From assembly GCA_034435375.1 (NCBI GenBank), contig DAOTXR010000048.1:124001-188000 (forward strand): a DNA stretch of 64,000 nucleotides. Reading direction: 5' to 3'. Below the pieces are notes generated by a model. The model saw only the letters and a program-made list of their open reading frames with translations, was not told where the DNA came from and searched no databases. The position numbers were made by a program, and so were the translations under genes. The DNA is from DAOTXR01 sp034435375 (GTDB lineage: Bacteria; Chloroflexota; Anaerolineae; Aggregatilineales; UBA3940). This document shows positions 52,382 through 61,577 of the stretch, one piece after another (position 1 is the first letter of the stretch; each line of letters opens with the position of its first letter).

Positions 52382-53656
52382 ATGGAGCAGCTTGATAAGC
52401 GCTATCTGTATCGTATGCCGTGGTCAATGAACGACAACCCCATAGGCTGGTTGGAGACGACTGACAAGTGTAATATCTATTGTCTCGGCTGTTACCGCCG
52501 GGAGATCGTGGGTCACAGGCCGCTGGAACAGCTCAAAGAGGATATCCTCTTCCTCAAACGTTGGCGCAACGTTTACAACATTAGCATTGCCGGCGGCGAA
52601 CCGATTCTCCACCCTGATATCGTGGAGATCGTAGCTTTTATCCGCGAGCATGGTATGCAGGCACTTGTGCTCTCGAACGGCCATGCCCTGACACGCGAGT
52701 TGTTGGTCGAGTTGAAGATGGCAGGCGCATTGGGCATTGCCTTTCATGTAGACAGCCTGCAAAAGCGTGGGCCGCGCTGGAATGGCAAAACTGAGGCCGA
52801 GCTGAATGAACTGCGTGAAGAGTTGCTAGAGATGGTCTCCTCAGTGCCAGGGTTGTATTGCAACTTTGGCATGACAGTTTACCGCTCCAACTTCGACCAA
52901 ATCAACGATGTAGTGCGCTGGGCGCACAAGCACATCGATAGAGTGCATGGGCTGGTGTTGATCACCTTCCGAGCGGCGGGCTTGGACACCGGCGTAGACT
53001 ACTTCACCCCCGATGGGGAGAAGGTTGAGCCGGAGGAATTGGGCTATGCCTTCAATCGAGAGGTGGTAGAAGACGCCGGGATTACGTCACAGGATGTGTG
53101 GGCCAAGATTCGCACTGAATTTCCCCACTACGACGCCTCGGCTTACCTGAATGGGACGCAGCGTCACGACTCGATCAAGTGGCTAATCGGTGTGCAGCTT
53201 GGGCTGAGAGGTGGAACGATGATCGGCTCGCTTGGGCCGCGTCTGATGGAAGCTGTGCAGGTGTGGCACCATTGGTTCAAAGGCACCTACCTGACCTACC
53301 GACGCAGCCATCGTGTTGGGCGAGCGGTCTTCCTGGCGGGACTGTTTGACGAGAAAGTGCGGCAGGCGTGGCGAACCTACGTGCAGGCTGTCGCGCGCAG
53401 GCCCGTTTTGCTATTTTCGCCGGTATACACACAGACCATCGGCATTGTCCAGGCCCCCGATCTGCTGCCCGATGGCCGGACTGACATGTGCGACTCGTGC
53501 CCGGATATGTGCGTGCACGAGGGGACGTTGGTCAACTCATGTCGGTGGGATGAGTGGCGTTTGTATGGCGGTTACCTGCGTCCGCAACTTCAAGCTGACG
53601 TCGATCTGGACGAAGCCATCGAAGAGGAGATCGAAAAAGCTCTGAGCGAATCCTGA
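52382..53656 (+). CDS. Radical SAM protein with C-terminal Cys cluster
   Basis: Iron-sulfur enzyme making radicals from SAM. The 4Fe-4S motif is CNIYCLGC (CX3CX2C) in ETTDKCNIYCLGCYRR, followed by SIAGGEPILHPDIVEIV (GGE motif) and LVLSNGHALTRELL. Near the C-terminus DMCDSCPDMCVHEGTLVNSC may hold a second cluster, as in SPASM-type proteins. 424 residues. I cannot assign a substrate; it has no operon partner (201 bp after the ALDH gene, a divergent gene beyond). No known riboswitch is seen in the upstream gap. Confidence 0.88.
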   Translation: MEQLDKRYLYRMPWSMNDNPIGWLETTDKCNIYCLGCYRREIVGHRPLEQLKEDILFLKRWRNVYNISIAGGEPILHPDIVEIVAFIREHGMQALVLSNGHALTRELLVELKMAGALGIAFHVDSLQKRGPRWNGKTEAELNELREELLEMVSSVPGLYCNFGMTVYRSNFDQINDVVRWAHKHIDRVHGLVLITFRAAGLDTGVDYFTPDGEKVEPEELGYAFNREVVEDAGITSQDVWAKIRTEFPHYDASAYLNGTQRHDSIKWLIGVQLGLRGGTMIGSLGPRLMEAVQVWHHWFKGTYLTYRRSHRVGRAVFLAGLFDEKVRQAWRTYVQAVARRPVLLFSPVYTQTIGIVQAPDLLPDGRTDMCDSCPDMCVHEGTLVNSCRWDEWRLYGGYLRPQLQADVDLDEAIEEEIEKALSES

Positions 53657-53704
53657 CACGAGAAGAGATATGGCAGTTTGGTCAGATGCAAGATCGCTGC
53701 ATAC

Positions 53705-54562
53705 CTATGCTTTCTCCGACACTTGTGTATATGCTGGAGGATGTCCATTGCGTGTCAGGGAGAGCCGCAATGCCTGTGTGAAGGGGTCGCGGTAAACCTG
53801 GGCCTGAATTCCAAACGCTGTGTGCAAGTTGGAGGGCGTCAGAACGGCTTCTGGGGTGCTGTCGACCAACACGCGGCCCTCGCTGAGCAATACCAGCCGG
53901 TCGCAGAAATGTGCCGCCAAGTCCAGATCGTGAATAGCAGCGGCCACGCCTAATCCTTCCTCATGTGCAAGCCGGGCGGCCAGCTCCAGTACATCGATCT
54001 GATGTCTGACATCTAAGTTGGCTGTTGGCTCATCGAGCAGCAACACGCACGGCTGCTGGGCCAGCGCGCGCGCAATAAATACCCGTTGTCGCTCACCGCC
54101 TGACAGAGTGGTCACAAACCGTTCGGCCAGGTGGTCGATGTGCAGACAGCGCATCGCATCTTCGGCAATACGGCGATCAGCAGCTTGTTCGATCTGGAAG
54201 CGGCCCAGGTAAGGACTGCGTCCCATCAGCACGATCTCGCGCACGGTGAAAGCGAAATCGGTGACGGCGGTCTGCGGCACGTGGGCCACCAGCTGCGCTA
54301 CTTCGCGTGGGGAATAACCTCGCAGTGGCCGGCCCATCAGTTGTAGGCTACCGCTGGTCGGCTTGAGTAGGCCGCCGAGCACTTTGAGAAGTGTCGTCTT
54401 GCCCGCTCCGTTGGGCCCGATCAAACCGATCATCTCACCGCCACGCAGGGTGAACGAGATATCCTGCAGCACGGGCACGCCATCTAGAGCAATACCAATG
54501 TGTTGGGCCTGGATCAGGGGGGCGGCAGGCCGTCCCCCTGATCCGTTGCTTCGATCAGGCAT
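53705..54562 (-). CDS. btuD: ABC importer ATPase, BtuD/FecE type
   Basis: Powers the BtuCD-type importer. Walker A GPNGAGKTTLLK, signature LSGGERQRV and Walker B VLLLDEPTANLD are all intact, and the His loop is in AAIHDLDLAA. I choose the ATG at 54562 (MPDRSNGSGG, 285 residues), seven bases after the binding-protein stop, with AGGGGG upstream. Symbol by context: the operon has a cobalamin-riboswitch-like leader. A siderophore or heme importer has the same architecture and cannot be excluded from the protein alone. Confidence 0.88.
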   Translation of the reverse strand: MPDRSNGSGGRPAAPLIQAQHIGIALDGVPVLQDISFTLRGGEMIGLIGPNGAGKTTLLKVLGGLLKPTSGSLQLMGRPLRGYSPREVAQLVAHVPQTAVTDFAFTVREIVLMGRSPYLGRFQIEQAADRRIAEDAMRCLHIDHLAERFVTTLSGGERQRVFIARALAQQPCVLLLDEPTANLDVRHQIDVLELAARLAHEEGLGVAAAIHDLDLAAHFCDRLVLLSEGRVLVDSTPEAVLTPSNLHTAFGIQAQVYRDPFTQALRLSLTRNGHPPAYTQVSEKA

Positions 54563-54569
54563 AGACCCC

Positions 54570-55595
54570 CTACTTTTCTGGGACAAGGTCTGGATACAAC
54601 AAGTGGGCCACGCTGCGCACACCACGCACGATGTATTGCGATGTGGCGCTCATGTAAGCGTCACTGATCGGCACGGCATGTCCCTCCCTGACCGCTGCCA
54701 TATCGGCAAATACCGGGTTGGCAATGAACTCCTCCTCAGTCACGTAGGGGGAGAGGATCACGAAGGCGGGGTCCATCTCAATGATCGCTTCCTCGCTCAC
54801 CTGATTCCAGTCGGTCAGGGCTGCTGCGGCATTCACCCCGCCTGCGCGGGTGATGATGTCGTCAGTGGTCGTCGCCGATCCGGCCACCCAGCCCTGACTG
54901 GCTAGGTAGAGCACCGTCGGCTTCTCGCCCGAAGCCCCAGCGACAGCCTGTGAAATCTCATCCAATTCGGCATCCATCTGCGCGACCATTTCCGCGGCTC
55001 GATCTGGTTCGCCGACCATCTCACCAATGGTCAGGATGTTCTGCTGGATGGCCTCAACAGAGCTGAAGAAACCCACGGCGAACACCGTCATTCCGGCATC
55101 ACGTAGCTGTTGGATCACTGCCGGATCGGTGAAAGTGGCGACAAATACCAGGTCTGGCTCCAGGGCGATGATCTGCTCTGGGCTGGGATTCGGCTGGATC
55201 ACGTTTGGAATCTGGGCCAGCTCAAGTCGTTCGGCAATGTTGCTGGTCGTGGGATCCGAAGCCAGGTAGGTGATCGCCCCTAGGCGCTCTGGCCCTACCA
55301 AATCGAGCAGAATCTCGTCAGTGCCCAGCGTCATCGAGACGATGCGCTGCGGTTTCTTGTTGAGCGTGACTTCAGTGCCCAGGCCATCCGTAACAGTAAC
55401 ACTGAATGTTTCTTCGGCTGGCAGCTCAGATGTTGGCTCCGGGAGTGCCGTGGGCTGCTCGGTAGCAGGCGGTTGGGTGGATTCCTCAATAGCCGGCGAG
55501 GGCGTGACCGCCGAGGCTGCCGGCCCACAGGCGCTTAGGATCAGTGCGATCAGGGCGCTGGCGATCAGGATGGTGGCTCGGTGGTTTGTCTTCAT
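54570..55595 (-). CDS. btuF: ABC importer binding lipoprotein, BtuF/FecB type
   Basis: Extracellular binding protein. The start at ATG 55595 has AAGGAG upstream, giving 341 residues. The signal peptide ends in LSAC (Cys23), then a Thr/Pro/Glu tether. The fold is the class III periplasmic-binding type (QRIVSMTLGTDEILLDLVGPERLGAITYLA, PNPSPEQIIALEPDLVFVA). The corrinoid-binding residues cannot be read reliably by eye. It is 69 bp after the permease and 7 bp before the ATPase start. Confidence 0.88.
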   Translation of the reverse strand: MKTNHRATILIASALIALILSACGPAASAVTPSPAIEESTQPPATEQPTALPEPTSELPAEETFSVTVTDGLGTEVTLNKKPQRIVSMTLGTDEILLDLVGPERLGAITYLASDPTTSNIAERLELAQIPNVIQPNPSPEQIIALEPDLVFVATFTDPAVIQQLRDAGMTVFAVGFFSSVEAIQQNILTIGEMVGEPDRAAEMVAQMDAELDEISQAVAGASGEKPTVLYLASQGWVAGSATTTDDIITRAGGVNAAAALTDWNQVSEEAIIEMDPAFVILSPYVTEEEFIANPVFADMAAVREGHAVPISDAYMSATSQYIVRGVRSVAHLLYPDLVPEK

Positions 55596-55664
55596 TCCTA
55601 TCAGCTTCTCCTTAGGACAATTCTGATTTTGTATGTTCAACTTTGCTTTGCTGGGACTGGCTGC

Positions 55665-56750
55665 TCACAGACTCCGCAACAAACGGCGGTTTCTGTAAAG
55701 CAAATACAGGAAGAACGGTGCGCCGAGCAGGTTTGTGATGATGCCCACTTGCAATTCCGACGGCTGGATGATCAGGCGGGCAACAGTGTCGGTAGTGACT
55801 AGAAACACTGCTCCGCCCAGTGCGCTGACTGGCATCAACAGACGATGATCGGGGCCGACGATCAGACGCAGCATGTGTGGCACGACCAACCCCACAAATC
55901 CGATCGGCCCAGCAATGCTGACCGCTGAACCGGTGGCCAGTGCAGCCAGCGCGAGCAGCACCAAGCGTGTGCGCGGAACGTTGACACCCAATCCCTGGGC
56001 AGTCTCCTCGCCCAGGAGTAACAAGTTCAGATCGCGTGCAAAGGCCAACAACAGCGCTGTTGTCAGCACCACCGGCACGACAATCGCGCCAACGTGCGCC
56101 CAGCCGCGCCCACGTAGGCCACCGATCAGCCAGCCCAAAATGGCCTGAAGTTCCGGGAACTGGTTTGTGAACAACAAGATGGCAGAGATCAATGCGCCGA
56201 GGAAGGCGTTAACCGCTACACCTGCCAGCAGCAAGGTGGCTGGCTGTGATTGTCCGTGGGAGAGCGACAGCAAATAGACCAACACTGCGGCCCCCATGGC
56301 CCCGAGGAATGCACACATCGGCAAAATCCACAGACTGCTGCTGGACAGCCCAAGCGTGATGGCGATCACTGCGCCCAGCGATCCCCCTACACTGACCCCG
56401 ATGATGCTTGGATCGGCCAGTGGATTGCGAAAGATGCCCTGTAGGGTTGTCCCAGCGCAGGCCAGCGCGGCACCTGCTAGTGCACCGACCAGGATGCGTG
56501 GCAGGCGTACTTGGTTGATGATGATCGCCTGGCTCTCCGGTAGTCTTGTCCCGACCTCAAACCCCATGCCACGTAGGATCAACCGTGCCACATCGGTATA
56601 GGGGATCGGCGCGGTGCCGTGCGCTGCCGAGACGACGATGGCCACCAGCAGCAGAGTCATCAGTCCGGCGCTGATGATCCCTAGCCGCTGGTTGATCGGC
56701 AAGGAAGCCAGCAAAAATTTAGAGGAGCTGTCGTCTGCCAGTGAGCGCAT
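55665..56750 (-). CDS. btuC: ABC importer permease, BtuC/FecCD type
   Basis: Polytopic permease with about ten helices. FecCD family marks are ADPSIIGVSVGGSLGAVIAI, LLLAGVAVNAFLGALISAI, GWLIGGLRGRGWAHVGAI and LVVPHMLRLIVGPDHRLLMPVSALGGAVFLVTTD. 361 residues. First gene of the operon. The leader carries a cobalamin-riboswitch-like aptamer and a terminator (57237-56927), so its expression should fall when B12 is plentiful. Confidence 0.9.
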   Translation of the reverse strand: MRSLADDSSSKFLLASLPINQRLGIISAGLMTLLLVAIVVSAAHGTAPIPYTDVARLILRGMGFEVGTRLPESQAIIINQVRLPRILVGALAGAALACAGTTLQGIFRNPLADPSIIGVSVGGSLGAVIAITLGLSSSSLWILPMCAFLGAMGAAVLVYLLSLSHGQSQPATLLLAGVAVNAFLGALISAILLFTNQFPELQAILGWLIGGLRGRGWAHVGAIVVPVVLTTALLLAFARDLNLLLLGEETAQGLGVNVPRTRLVLLALAALATGSAVSIAGPIGFVGLVVPHMLRLIVGPDHRLLMPVSALGGAVFLVTTDTVARLIIQPSELQVGIITNLLGAPFFLYLLYRNRRLLRSL

Positions 56751-56813
56751 GGATTCTTCCCACCGATGCGGTCCGTGTAGCCCTCACGGGTGCTTGTCCT
56801 TTCTCTCTCCCCT

Positions 56814-56845
56814 GACCCTCCCGCCTCGTCAGAAGCAGGAGGGTC
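56814..56845 (-). promoter_or_regulatory. Leader hairpin upstream of the permease gene
   Basis: GACCCTCCCGC (56814-56824) and GCAGGAGGGTC (56835-56845) pair over 11 positions, one mismatched on the plus strand and a G-U pair in the minus-strand RNA, with a 10-nt loop. Purpose unknown; no T run. Confidence 0.5.
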
Positions 56846-56926
56846 GGGTGGAGGTGAGAGATGGCCAAAAACGCCGCCCGGAATAACTCGCTGATAGAAT
56901 GGCGTCTCGTTGTGGAAGGAGGAAAC

Positions 56927-56948
56927 AAAAAACCTGGCCGAGGCCAGG
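56927..56948 (-). terminator. Expression-platform terminator of the riboswitch
   Basis: On the minus strand CCTGGC-CTCG-GCCAGG is followed by TTTTTT (56932-56927). The stem is only 6 bp but all GC-rich, and the U run is perfect. It ends 176 nt before the permease ATG. Confidence 0.7.
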
Positions 56949-57029
56949 GTGGGGACTGTCGGTGCAGCAGGCCGATGATCACCTATCAACAGCCTGAAGC
57001 GCCTCGGAGCCAATGGCTCCAGTTCCCAA

Positions 57030-57237
57030 CCCCCTTCCACGAAGGTCGGAACTCGGCCAAGGTGGGCGACCTGGCTCCCGCCAGCAGAAATGCCAGCGGT
57101 TACAGTTGCGGGGCAGCGCCGGACTTGTGTCACTCGCAATAGCAAGTAACTCGCACACGGCTTCGCCATTGTGCCCTGCCATCCGGGGCAAAGGGCACCC
57201 TGACCGGAGTTTGCAGTATGAGTCTGGTAACTTGCTG
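57030..57237 (-). promoter_or_regulatory. Cobalamin riboswitch
   Basis: On the minus strand the core GCCCCGCAACTGTAA (57114-57100) matches the conserved centre of cobalamin riboswitches, preceded by GTCCGGCGCT. The downstream B12-box-like GAGCCAGGTC (57077-57068) is degenerate and is only about 22 bp away, closer than in the classical class; this suggests a compact (cob-II-like) aptamer. A strong promoter starts it and an intrinsic terminator follows. It controls btuCFD. Boundaries are approximate. Confidence 0.75.
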
Positions 57238-57243
57238 CTCTTT

Positions 57244-57273
57244 GGTATATCACAAGAGAGGGCGTGTTGTCAA
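57244..57273 (-). promoter_or_regulatory. Promoter of the riboswitch-btuCFD transcript
   Basis: Perfect TTGACA (57273-57268), 18-bp spacer, TATACC (57249-57244); start point near 57237. The leader from there to the permease ATG is about 487 nt. Confidence 0.65.
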
Positions 57274-57393
57274 GGGCAAAATTGCCGAGGAGAGGATAAC
57301 CTTACGGATATACGAAATCTCTGGCATGGGCCAGGGGGTAGTGCCCAGGGTTCACTGATTCTCTGGTGCCAGCATCTCTGCGGCTAACGCATT

Positions 57394-57422
57394 TTGTTGG
57401 CAGCCACCTGTGGCGCTAAAAT
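57394..57422 (+). promoter_or_regulatory. Promoter of the tsaB operon
   Basis: TTGTTG (57394-57399), 17-bp spacer, TAAAAT (57417-57422); start point near 57429. Confidence 0.55.
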
Positions 57423-57471
57423 CTTGCTGTACTGTTGTGGCGGACAACAGTCGATAGGTATGTCTGTAACC

Positions 57472-58125
57472 ATGATCCTCGCGATTGACACAGCTACTCG
57501 CAACGTCAGCTTGGCATTGCACGATGGCGACGCCGTGATAGCGGAAGCCATGTGGCGTAGTGCCGATCATCACACCGTGGAAATGGCTCCCGCCCTGTAC
57601 GCTTTGTTGAGTCAGGCAAAAGTTGCGCCCACTGACCTCTCGGCGCTGGCGGTTACGCTTGGCCCAGGCTCGTACACTGGCCTGCGGATCGGCATGAGCT
57701 TAGCCAAAGGATTGTCATTGGCTGCCGACCCACCGCTGCCCATCATTGGCATCCCTACGCTTGATGTCGTAGCAGCTGCTCAGCCCCACATTGTTGAGTG
57801 CCTTTGTGCAGTGTTGCAAGCTGGGCGGGGGCGCGTTGACGCTGGCCTGTACCGCTGGCAGGCTGGCAGCTGGCAAGCTGTCGGTTCGCCGTTTCTGGCC
57901 ACTTGGTCTGCACTCGTCGAGCGCCTGGCTGAGCCGGCGCAGGTTGCAGGTGAGATAGATCGGGCAGGCCGCGAGACGCTTGCCGTGCTCGGAGATCGTG
58001 TCATAATTGCCAGTGGTGCCCTTGGTGTGCGCCGAGCATCCTTTTTGGCAGAGCTGGCGTATCGTCGCTTGCAGTGTGGTGGGTCTGCCGACCCGGCGAC
58101 TGTCGCGCCGATCTACCTAAGTTGA
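57472..58125 (+). CDS. tsaB: tRNA t6A synthesis protein TsaB
   Basis: Partner of TsaD in N6-threonylcarbamoylation of tRNA A37. N-terminal MILAIDTATRNVSLALHDGD is the TsaB start, followed by VTLGPGSYTGLRIGMSLAKGL. 217 residues. I choose the ATG at 57472; an ATG at 57460 would add four residues. The following gene, rimI, is the usual neighbour of tsaB, and the stop is 17 bp before its start. Confidence 0.94.
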   Translation: MILAIDTATRNVSLALHDGDAVIAEAMWRSADHHTVEMAPALYALLSQAKVAPTDLSALAVTLGPGSYTGLRIGMSLAKGLSLAADPPLPIIGIPTLDVVAAAQPHIVECLCAVLQAGRGRVDAGLYRWQAGSWQAVGSPFLATWSALVERLAEPAQVAGEIDRAGRETLAVLGDRVIIASGALGVRRASFLAELAYRRLQCGGSADPATVAPIYLS

Positions 58126-58142
58126 CCGGAGGTGTTCTCTCC

Positions 58143-58790
58143 ATGCCTGATGATCGGCTGCACGTTCTCGTGCGGCGGATGACGCTTGAGGATATCGATC
58201 AGGTGGTCCTACTTGACTGGCTTTCATTCCCCACACCCTGGCCTGCCCGCACCTACCGCCACGAAATCCTGAACAGCGATAATTCCACCATGTTGGTCGT
58301 CGAACCGAAAGTGCCGTTGACTCCATACAGCAGAACAAGCCCACTGGGCTGGCTCAGACGATTGACCTCTCGTGATGATGGAAGTGACCCTCGGAAACCG
58401 CTCCTGGCCTATTCCGGCTTCTGGTCCGTGATGGACGAGATCCACATCAGCACCATCGCAGTGCATCCCGAATGGCGAGGCAGAAAGTTGGGTGAGTTGC
58501 TGATCTGGACCATGATCCGTGAGGCGATCAACCGGGGAGTCACCCAGGTAACACTGGAGGTGCGCGTCTCGAATGCCATTGCCCAGAACCTCTACCACAA
58601 GTATGGCTTCCAGGTAGCCGGAGTGCGCAAGGGTTACTATCACGACAACGGGGAAGATGCCTACATGATGGCCGTCAGCCCGGTCGGTGAGGAATATCGT
58701 GCCCGGATGCGTCAGTTTGGCAGGGAATTGTCCCTTTTCCTGCGTGTCTCGTCTGAAAATCCTCAAGTGGTCAGACAGGACGGCTTATGA
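58143..58790 (+). CDS. rimI: Ribosomal-protein-alanine N-acetyltransferase RimI
   Basis: GNAT-fold enzyme acetylating the N-terminus of a ribosomal protein. The acetyl-CoA motif is VHPEWRGRKLGELLIWTMI, and the C-terminal NLYHKYGFQVAGVRKGYYHDNGEDAYMM is the RimI signature. GGAGGT precedes the ATG at 58143; 215 residues, longer than the usual 150 because of an N-terminal part of about 30 residues and an inserted region (residues about 55-95, LTPYSRTSPLGWLRRLTSRD). ATGA overlap with the next gene. Confidence 0.92.
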   Translation: MPDDRLHVLVRRMTLEDIDQVVLLDWLSFPTPWPARTYRHEILNSDNSTMLVVEPKVPLTPYSRTSPLGWLRRLTSRDDGSDPRKPLLAYSGFWSVMDEIHISTIAVHPEWRGRKLGELLIWTMIREAINRGVTQVTLEVRVSNAIAQNLYHKYGFQVAGVRKGYYHDNGEDAYMMAVSPVGEEYRARMRQFGRELSLFLRVSSENPQVVRQDGL

Positions 58791-59860
58791 ATCTAGACGA
58801 TCTCGACCTCTTCCGGCGCATCGATGCTAGCGACATGCTGAGCTACATCGATGCGCTGCCCGATCAGCTGAGCGAGGCATGGCAGTATGCTCATACTCTC
58901 GATCTGCCTGCCGGCGCAGATCGAGTCAAGAAGGTTGTGGTTTGTGGCATGGGTGGTTCAGCCATCAGTGGGGACCTGTTCGCTGCACTGGCTGAGGGGT
59001 CGTGCCAAGTTCCGGTGATTGTCAATCGCAGCTATAACCTGCCTGCTTGGGCTTCTGGCCCAGAGACGCTGGTGGTGGGTCTCAGCCACTCCGGTGGCAC
59101 CGAAGAGACATTGTCGGCTATGAAACAGGCCATTGAGCGAGGCGTACTCACCCTGGCGATCACCACCGGGGGTGAGCTGGCTAGACTCGTCGGCGAGGCA
59201 GGGGGCACAACCTGGGTCTACCGCTACCCGTCGCTGCCCCGCGCAGCGTTGGGATGGCTCTATGGTCTTGTGCTGGGGGCATTCTCGCGACTGGGGCTGA
59301 TCGGCCATCTGTCTGCCGACGTGCAGGAAACGGTCGAGATGTTGCACAGAGGCCGCGATGCGCTCGGCGCTGGCAGCTGCGCCAGTCGCAATCCTGCTAA
59401 GCGCCTGGCAGGCCAGCTCGTAGGCCGTATCCCGGTCTTGTGGGGCGCAGGGCTGTTGGAGCCGGTAGCACGCCGCTGGAAGACGCAGATCAACGAGAAC
59501 AGCAAGTCGGCGGCCTACTATGAAGTGCTCCCCGAACTGAACCACAATTCAGTGGTCGGTCTGGACTTCCCCGCACAGCTCACGACACACCTTATTGTCG
59601 TTCAGCTAGTCTCTGAGCAGTATGACCATCCTCGTGTGGCGATCCGGCACGAGGCCAGCTATAGGCTACTTTTGCAGGCTGCAATCGTGGCTGACAGGGT
59701 CAAGGCACGCGGCAAAAGCCGCTTGGCGCAGCAGATGAACCTGATCCAACTTGGCGATTACGTCAGCTTCTACCTGGCGATGGCCTATCAGGTCGATCCC
59801 TCGCCCATCGCTAACATTCAGCAGCTCAAGGAACTGCTGGCCATGGCAGGGCGACTATGA
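58787..59860 (+). CDS. Bifunctional phosphoglucose/phosphomannose isomerase
   Basis: Isomerises glucose-6-P or mannose-6-P with fructose-6-P. Two SIS domains: VVVCGMGGSAISGDLFAAL and LVVGLSHSGGTEETLSAM, and the C-terminal ENSKSAAYYEVLPELNHNS with the catalytic Glu and His. 357 residues. Overlaps rimI by 4 bp and the methyltransferase gene by 4 bp (ATGA at 59857). Confidence 0.93.
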   Translation: MNLDDLDLFRRIDASDMLSYIDALPDQLSEAWQYAHTLDLPAGADRVKKVVVCGMGGSAISGDLFAALAEGSCQVPVIVNRSYNLPAWASGPETLVVGLSHSGGTEETLSAMKQAIERGVLTLAITTGGELARLVGEAGGTTWVYRYPSLPRAALGWLYGLVLGAFSRLGLIGHLSADVQETVEMLHRGRDALGAGSCASRNPAKRLAGQLVGRIPVLWGAGLLEPVARRWKTQINENSKSAAYYEVLPELNHNSVVGLDFPAQLTTHLIVVQLVSEQYDHPRVAIRHEASYRLLLQAAIVADRVKARGKSRLAQQMNLIQLGDYVSFYLAMAYQVDPSPIANIQQLKELLAMAGRL

Positions 59861-60591
59861 CCAGCATCGAGGCCAAACATGCTGAACGCGGTGCGCCCAG
59901 CTATGTGTGGCGTGCTGGACAGGATCGTCGTCTGGCGATGATTCGCCGTTGGGCGAACACCAGGGGGAGCATTATCCTGATCGATGGGTGTGGCCTGGGG
60001 GCCTATGCTGTACGACTTCAGGAGGACAGTCCGCACGTCTTTGCCTTTGATATTGAACCCAATCGTGTGGCGACTGCACATAAGTATGTCCCTTTAGCGC
60101 ACGTAGCGACTGCCGAGAACGTGCCCTATCCGGCCAATACCTTTGATGTCATCCTCTCCCACGAGGTGATCGAGCATGTCCAGGACGACCGCGCCGCGCT
60201 GGCCGAGATGGCACGTGTCCTCAGCCCTGGAGGGCGTGCGGTGATCTTCTGTCCCAATCGTTGGTACCCTTTTGAGACGCATGGGCACTACTGGCGGGGT
60301 GTTTACCACTTCGGCAACACGCCGTTGATCAACTACCTGCCCAGCGTGCTGCGTGACAGGCTGGCTCCGCATGTGCGGGTCTATCGCAAACGTGACCTTC
60401 TGAGGCTGATCGATGGTTTGCCACTGCGGATGGTATACCACACGCGCATTTTCGGCGCCTATGACAACATCATCGCACGCTTTCCACGTCTGGGACGGGC
60501 GCTGCGCGACCTGCTCCACGCTGCTGAGAAGACTCCGCTCCGGCTGTTTGGGCTTTCGCATCTGCTGATCGTCGAGAAGGTTTCTCCATGA
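59857..60591 (+). CDS. SAM-dependent methyltransferase
   Basis: Class I fold: IILIDGCGLGAYAVRLQEDS (motif I), VFAFDIEPNRVATAHK, FDVILSHEVIEHVQDDRAAL and LSPGGRAVIFCPNRWYP. 244 residues. The acceptor is unknown. It is translationally coupled to the sugar isomerase before and the IMPase after it, so a role in sugar metabolism or cell-envelope synthesis is possible. Confidence 0.88.
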   Translation: MTSIEAKHAERGAPSYVWRAGQDRRLAMIRRWANTRGSIILIDGCGLGAYAVRLQEDSPHVFAFDIEPNRVATAHKYVPLAHVATAENVPYPANTFDVILSHEVIEHVQDDRAALAEMARVLSPGGRAVIFCPNRWYPFETHGHYWRGVYHFGNTPLINYLPSVLRDRLAPHVRVYRKRDLLRLIDGLPLRMVYHTRIFGAYDNIIARFPRLGRALRDLLHAAEKTPLRLFGLSHLLIVEKVSP

Positions 60592-61406
60592 TGGACTCAG
60601 CATTTCTTGAGTCTCTTCTCCAGACAGCCCACCTCGCGGTGTGGCGTGCGGGACAGGTCGTTCGGGCCGACTTTGGCAGGCCACGTGGCATTCGCCAGAA
60701 GACTGGGCCACGCGATCTTGTGACCGACACCGACCCAGCAGCCCAGGCGGAGGCATTGGCAGTGATCCGCGAGCGTCATCCGGATCACCACATCCTGGCT
60801 GAGGAAATGCCTGAGGGAAAACCTGACCAGAATGGCGTGTGGTCTATCCCTTCTTCCGGAGTAGTGTGGATGGTTGACCCCCTAGATGGCACGACCAACT
60901 TTACTGTTGGCTTGCCACTGGTGTGCACCTCGGTTGGCGTGGCGGTGGATGGGCAGCCGGTCGCTGGAGCGATCTATGACCCGCTGCGCGGAGAGTTGTT
61001 TCTGGCGGCCCATGGCTTGGGCGCAACGCTCAACGGTCGCCCCATTGGGCCTCTGTCACCGGTGCCGCTTGGTGAAGCGGTGGTCGGTGTGGACTGGTCG
61101 CATGCGCCCTCTACCCGCGAGCAGATGATCGGCGCGACGGTGGCGCTGGCACGGCAGTGTCGTACTATCAGGGCGATTGGCTCGGCAGCGCTGGCGCTGG
61201 CTTACTCGGCCTGTGGACGTGTGCAGCTCTATTACAACTTTGGAATCCAGCCGTGGGATGTAGCTGCCGGAGCAGTGCTCATCCGTGAGGTGGGCGGCGA
61301 CCTGTGCCGTCCTCAGGGTTCCCCATGGCATCTTGGCGAGCCGTGGGTCATGGCTGGGCATCCTGCTCTGCTCCAAAGCGCCATCGACTTGGTGGGCAAT
61401 GCATAA
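60588..61406 (+). CDS. Inositol-monophosphatase-family phosphatase
   Basis: Metal-dependent sugar/inositol phosphatase. DPLDGTTNF (motif 1), EEMPEG (Glu of the metal site) and GIQPWDVAAGAVLIREVGG (motif 2). 272 residues. It overlaps the methyltransferase stop (ATGATGG). Substrates of this family range from inositol-1-P to fructose-1,6-bisphosphate and NADP. The gap to the LOG gene is 171 bp, so the run of coupled genes ends here or continues weakly. Confidence 0.92.
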   Translation: MMDSAFLESLLQTAHLAVWRAGQVVRADFGRPRGIRQKTGPRDLVTDTDPAAQAEALAVIRERHPDHHILAEEMPEGKPDQNGVWSIPSSGVVWMVDPLDGTTNFTVGLPLVCTSVGVAVDGQPVAGAIYDPLRGELFLAAHGLGATLNGRPIGPLSPVPLGEAVVGVDWSHAPSTREQMIGATVALARQCRTIRAIGSAALALAYSACGRVQLYYNFGIQPWDVAAGAVLIREVGGDLCRPQGSPWHLGEPWVMAGHPALLQSAIDLVGNA

Positions 61407-61577
61407 CTCTACACCCCGTTTGGAATCTGCCGCACATCTGTAGTACACTTGTGCTATCGATCGGGCGTTTGGCCGAAGGCGATCTCGATTATATCAGCCT
61501 TGCCATCCTACAGAGCTTCACTAGAATCACGGTTGTGGCCTGCCTTGTCGATGGAGTGCCGTCAGGGATCACATGAC

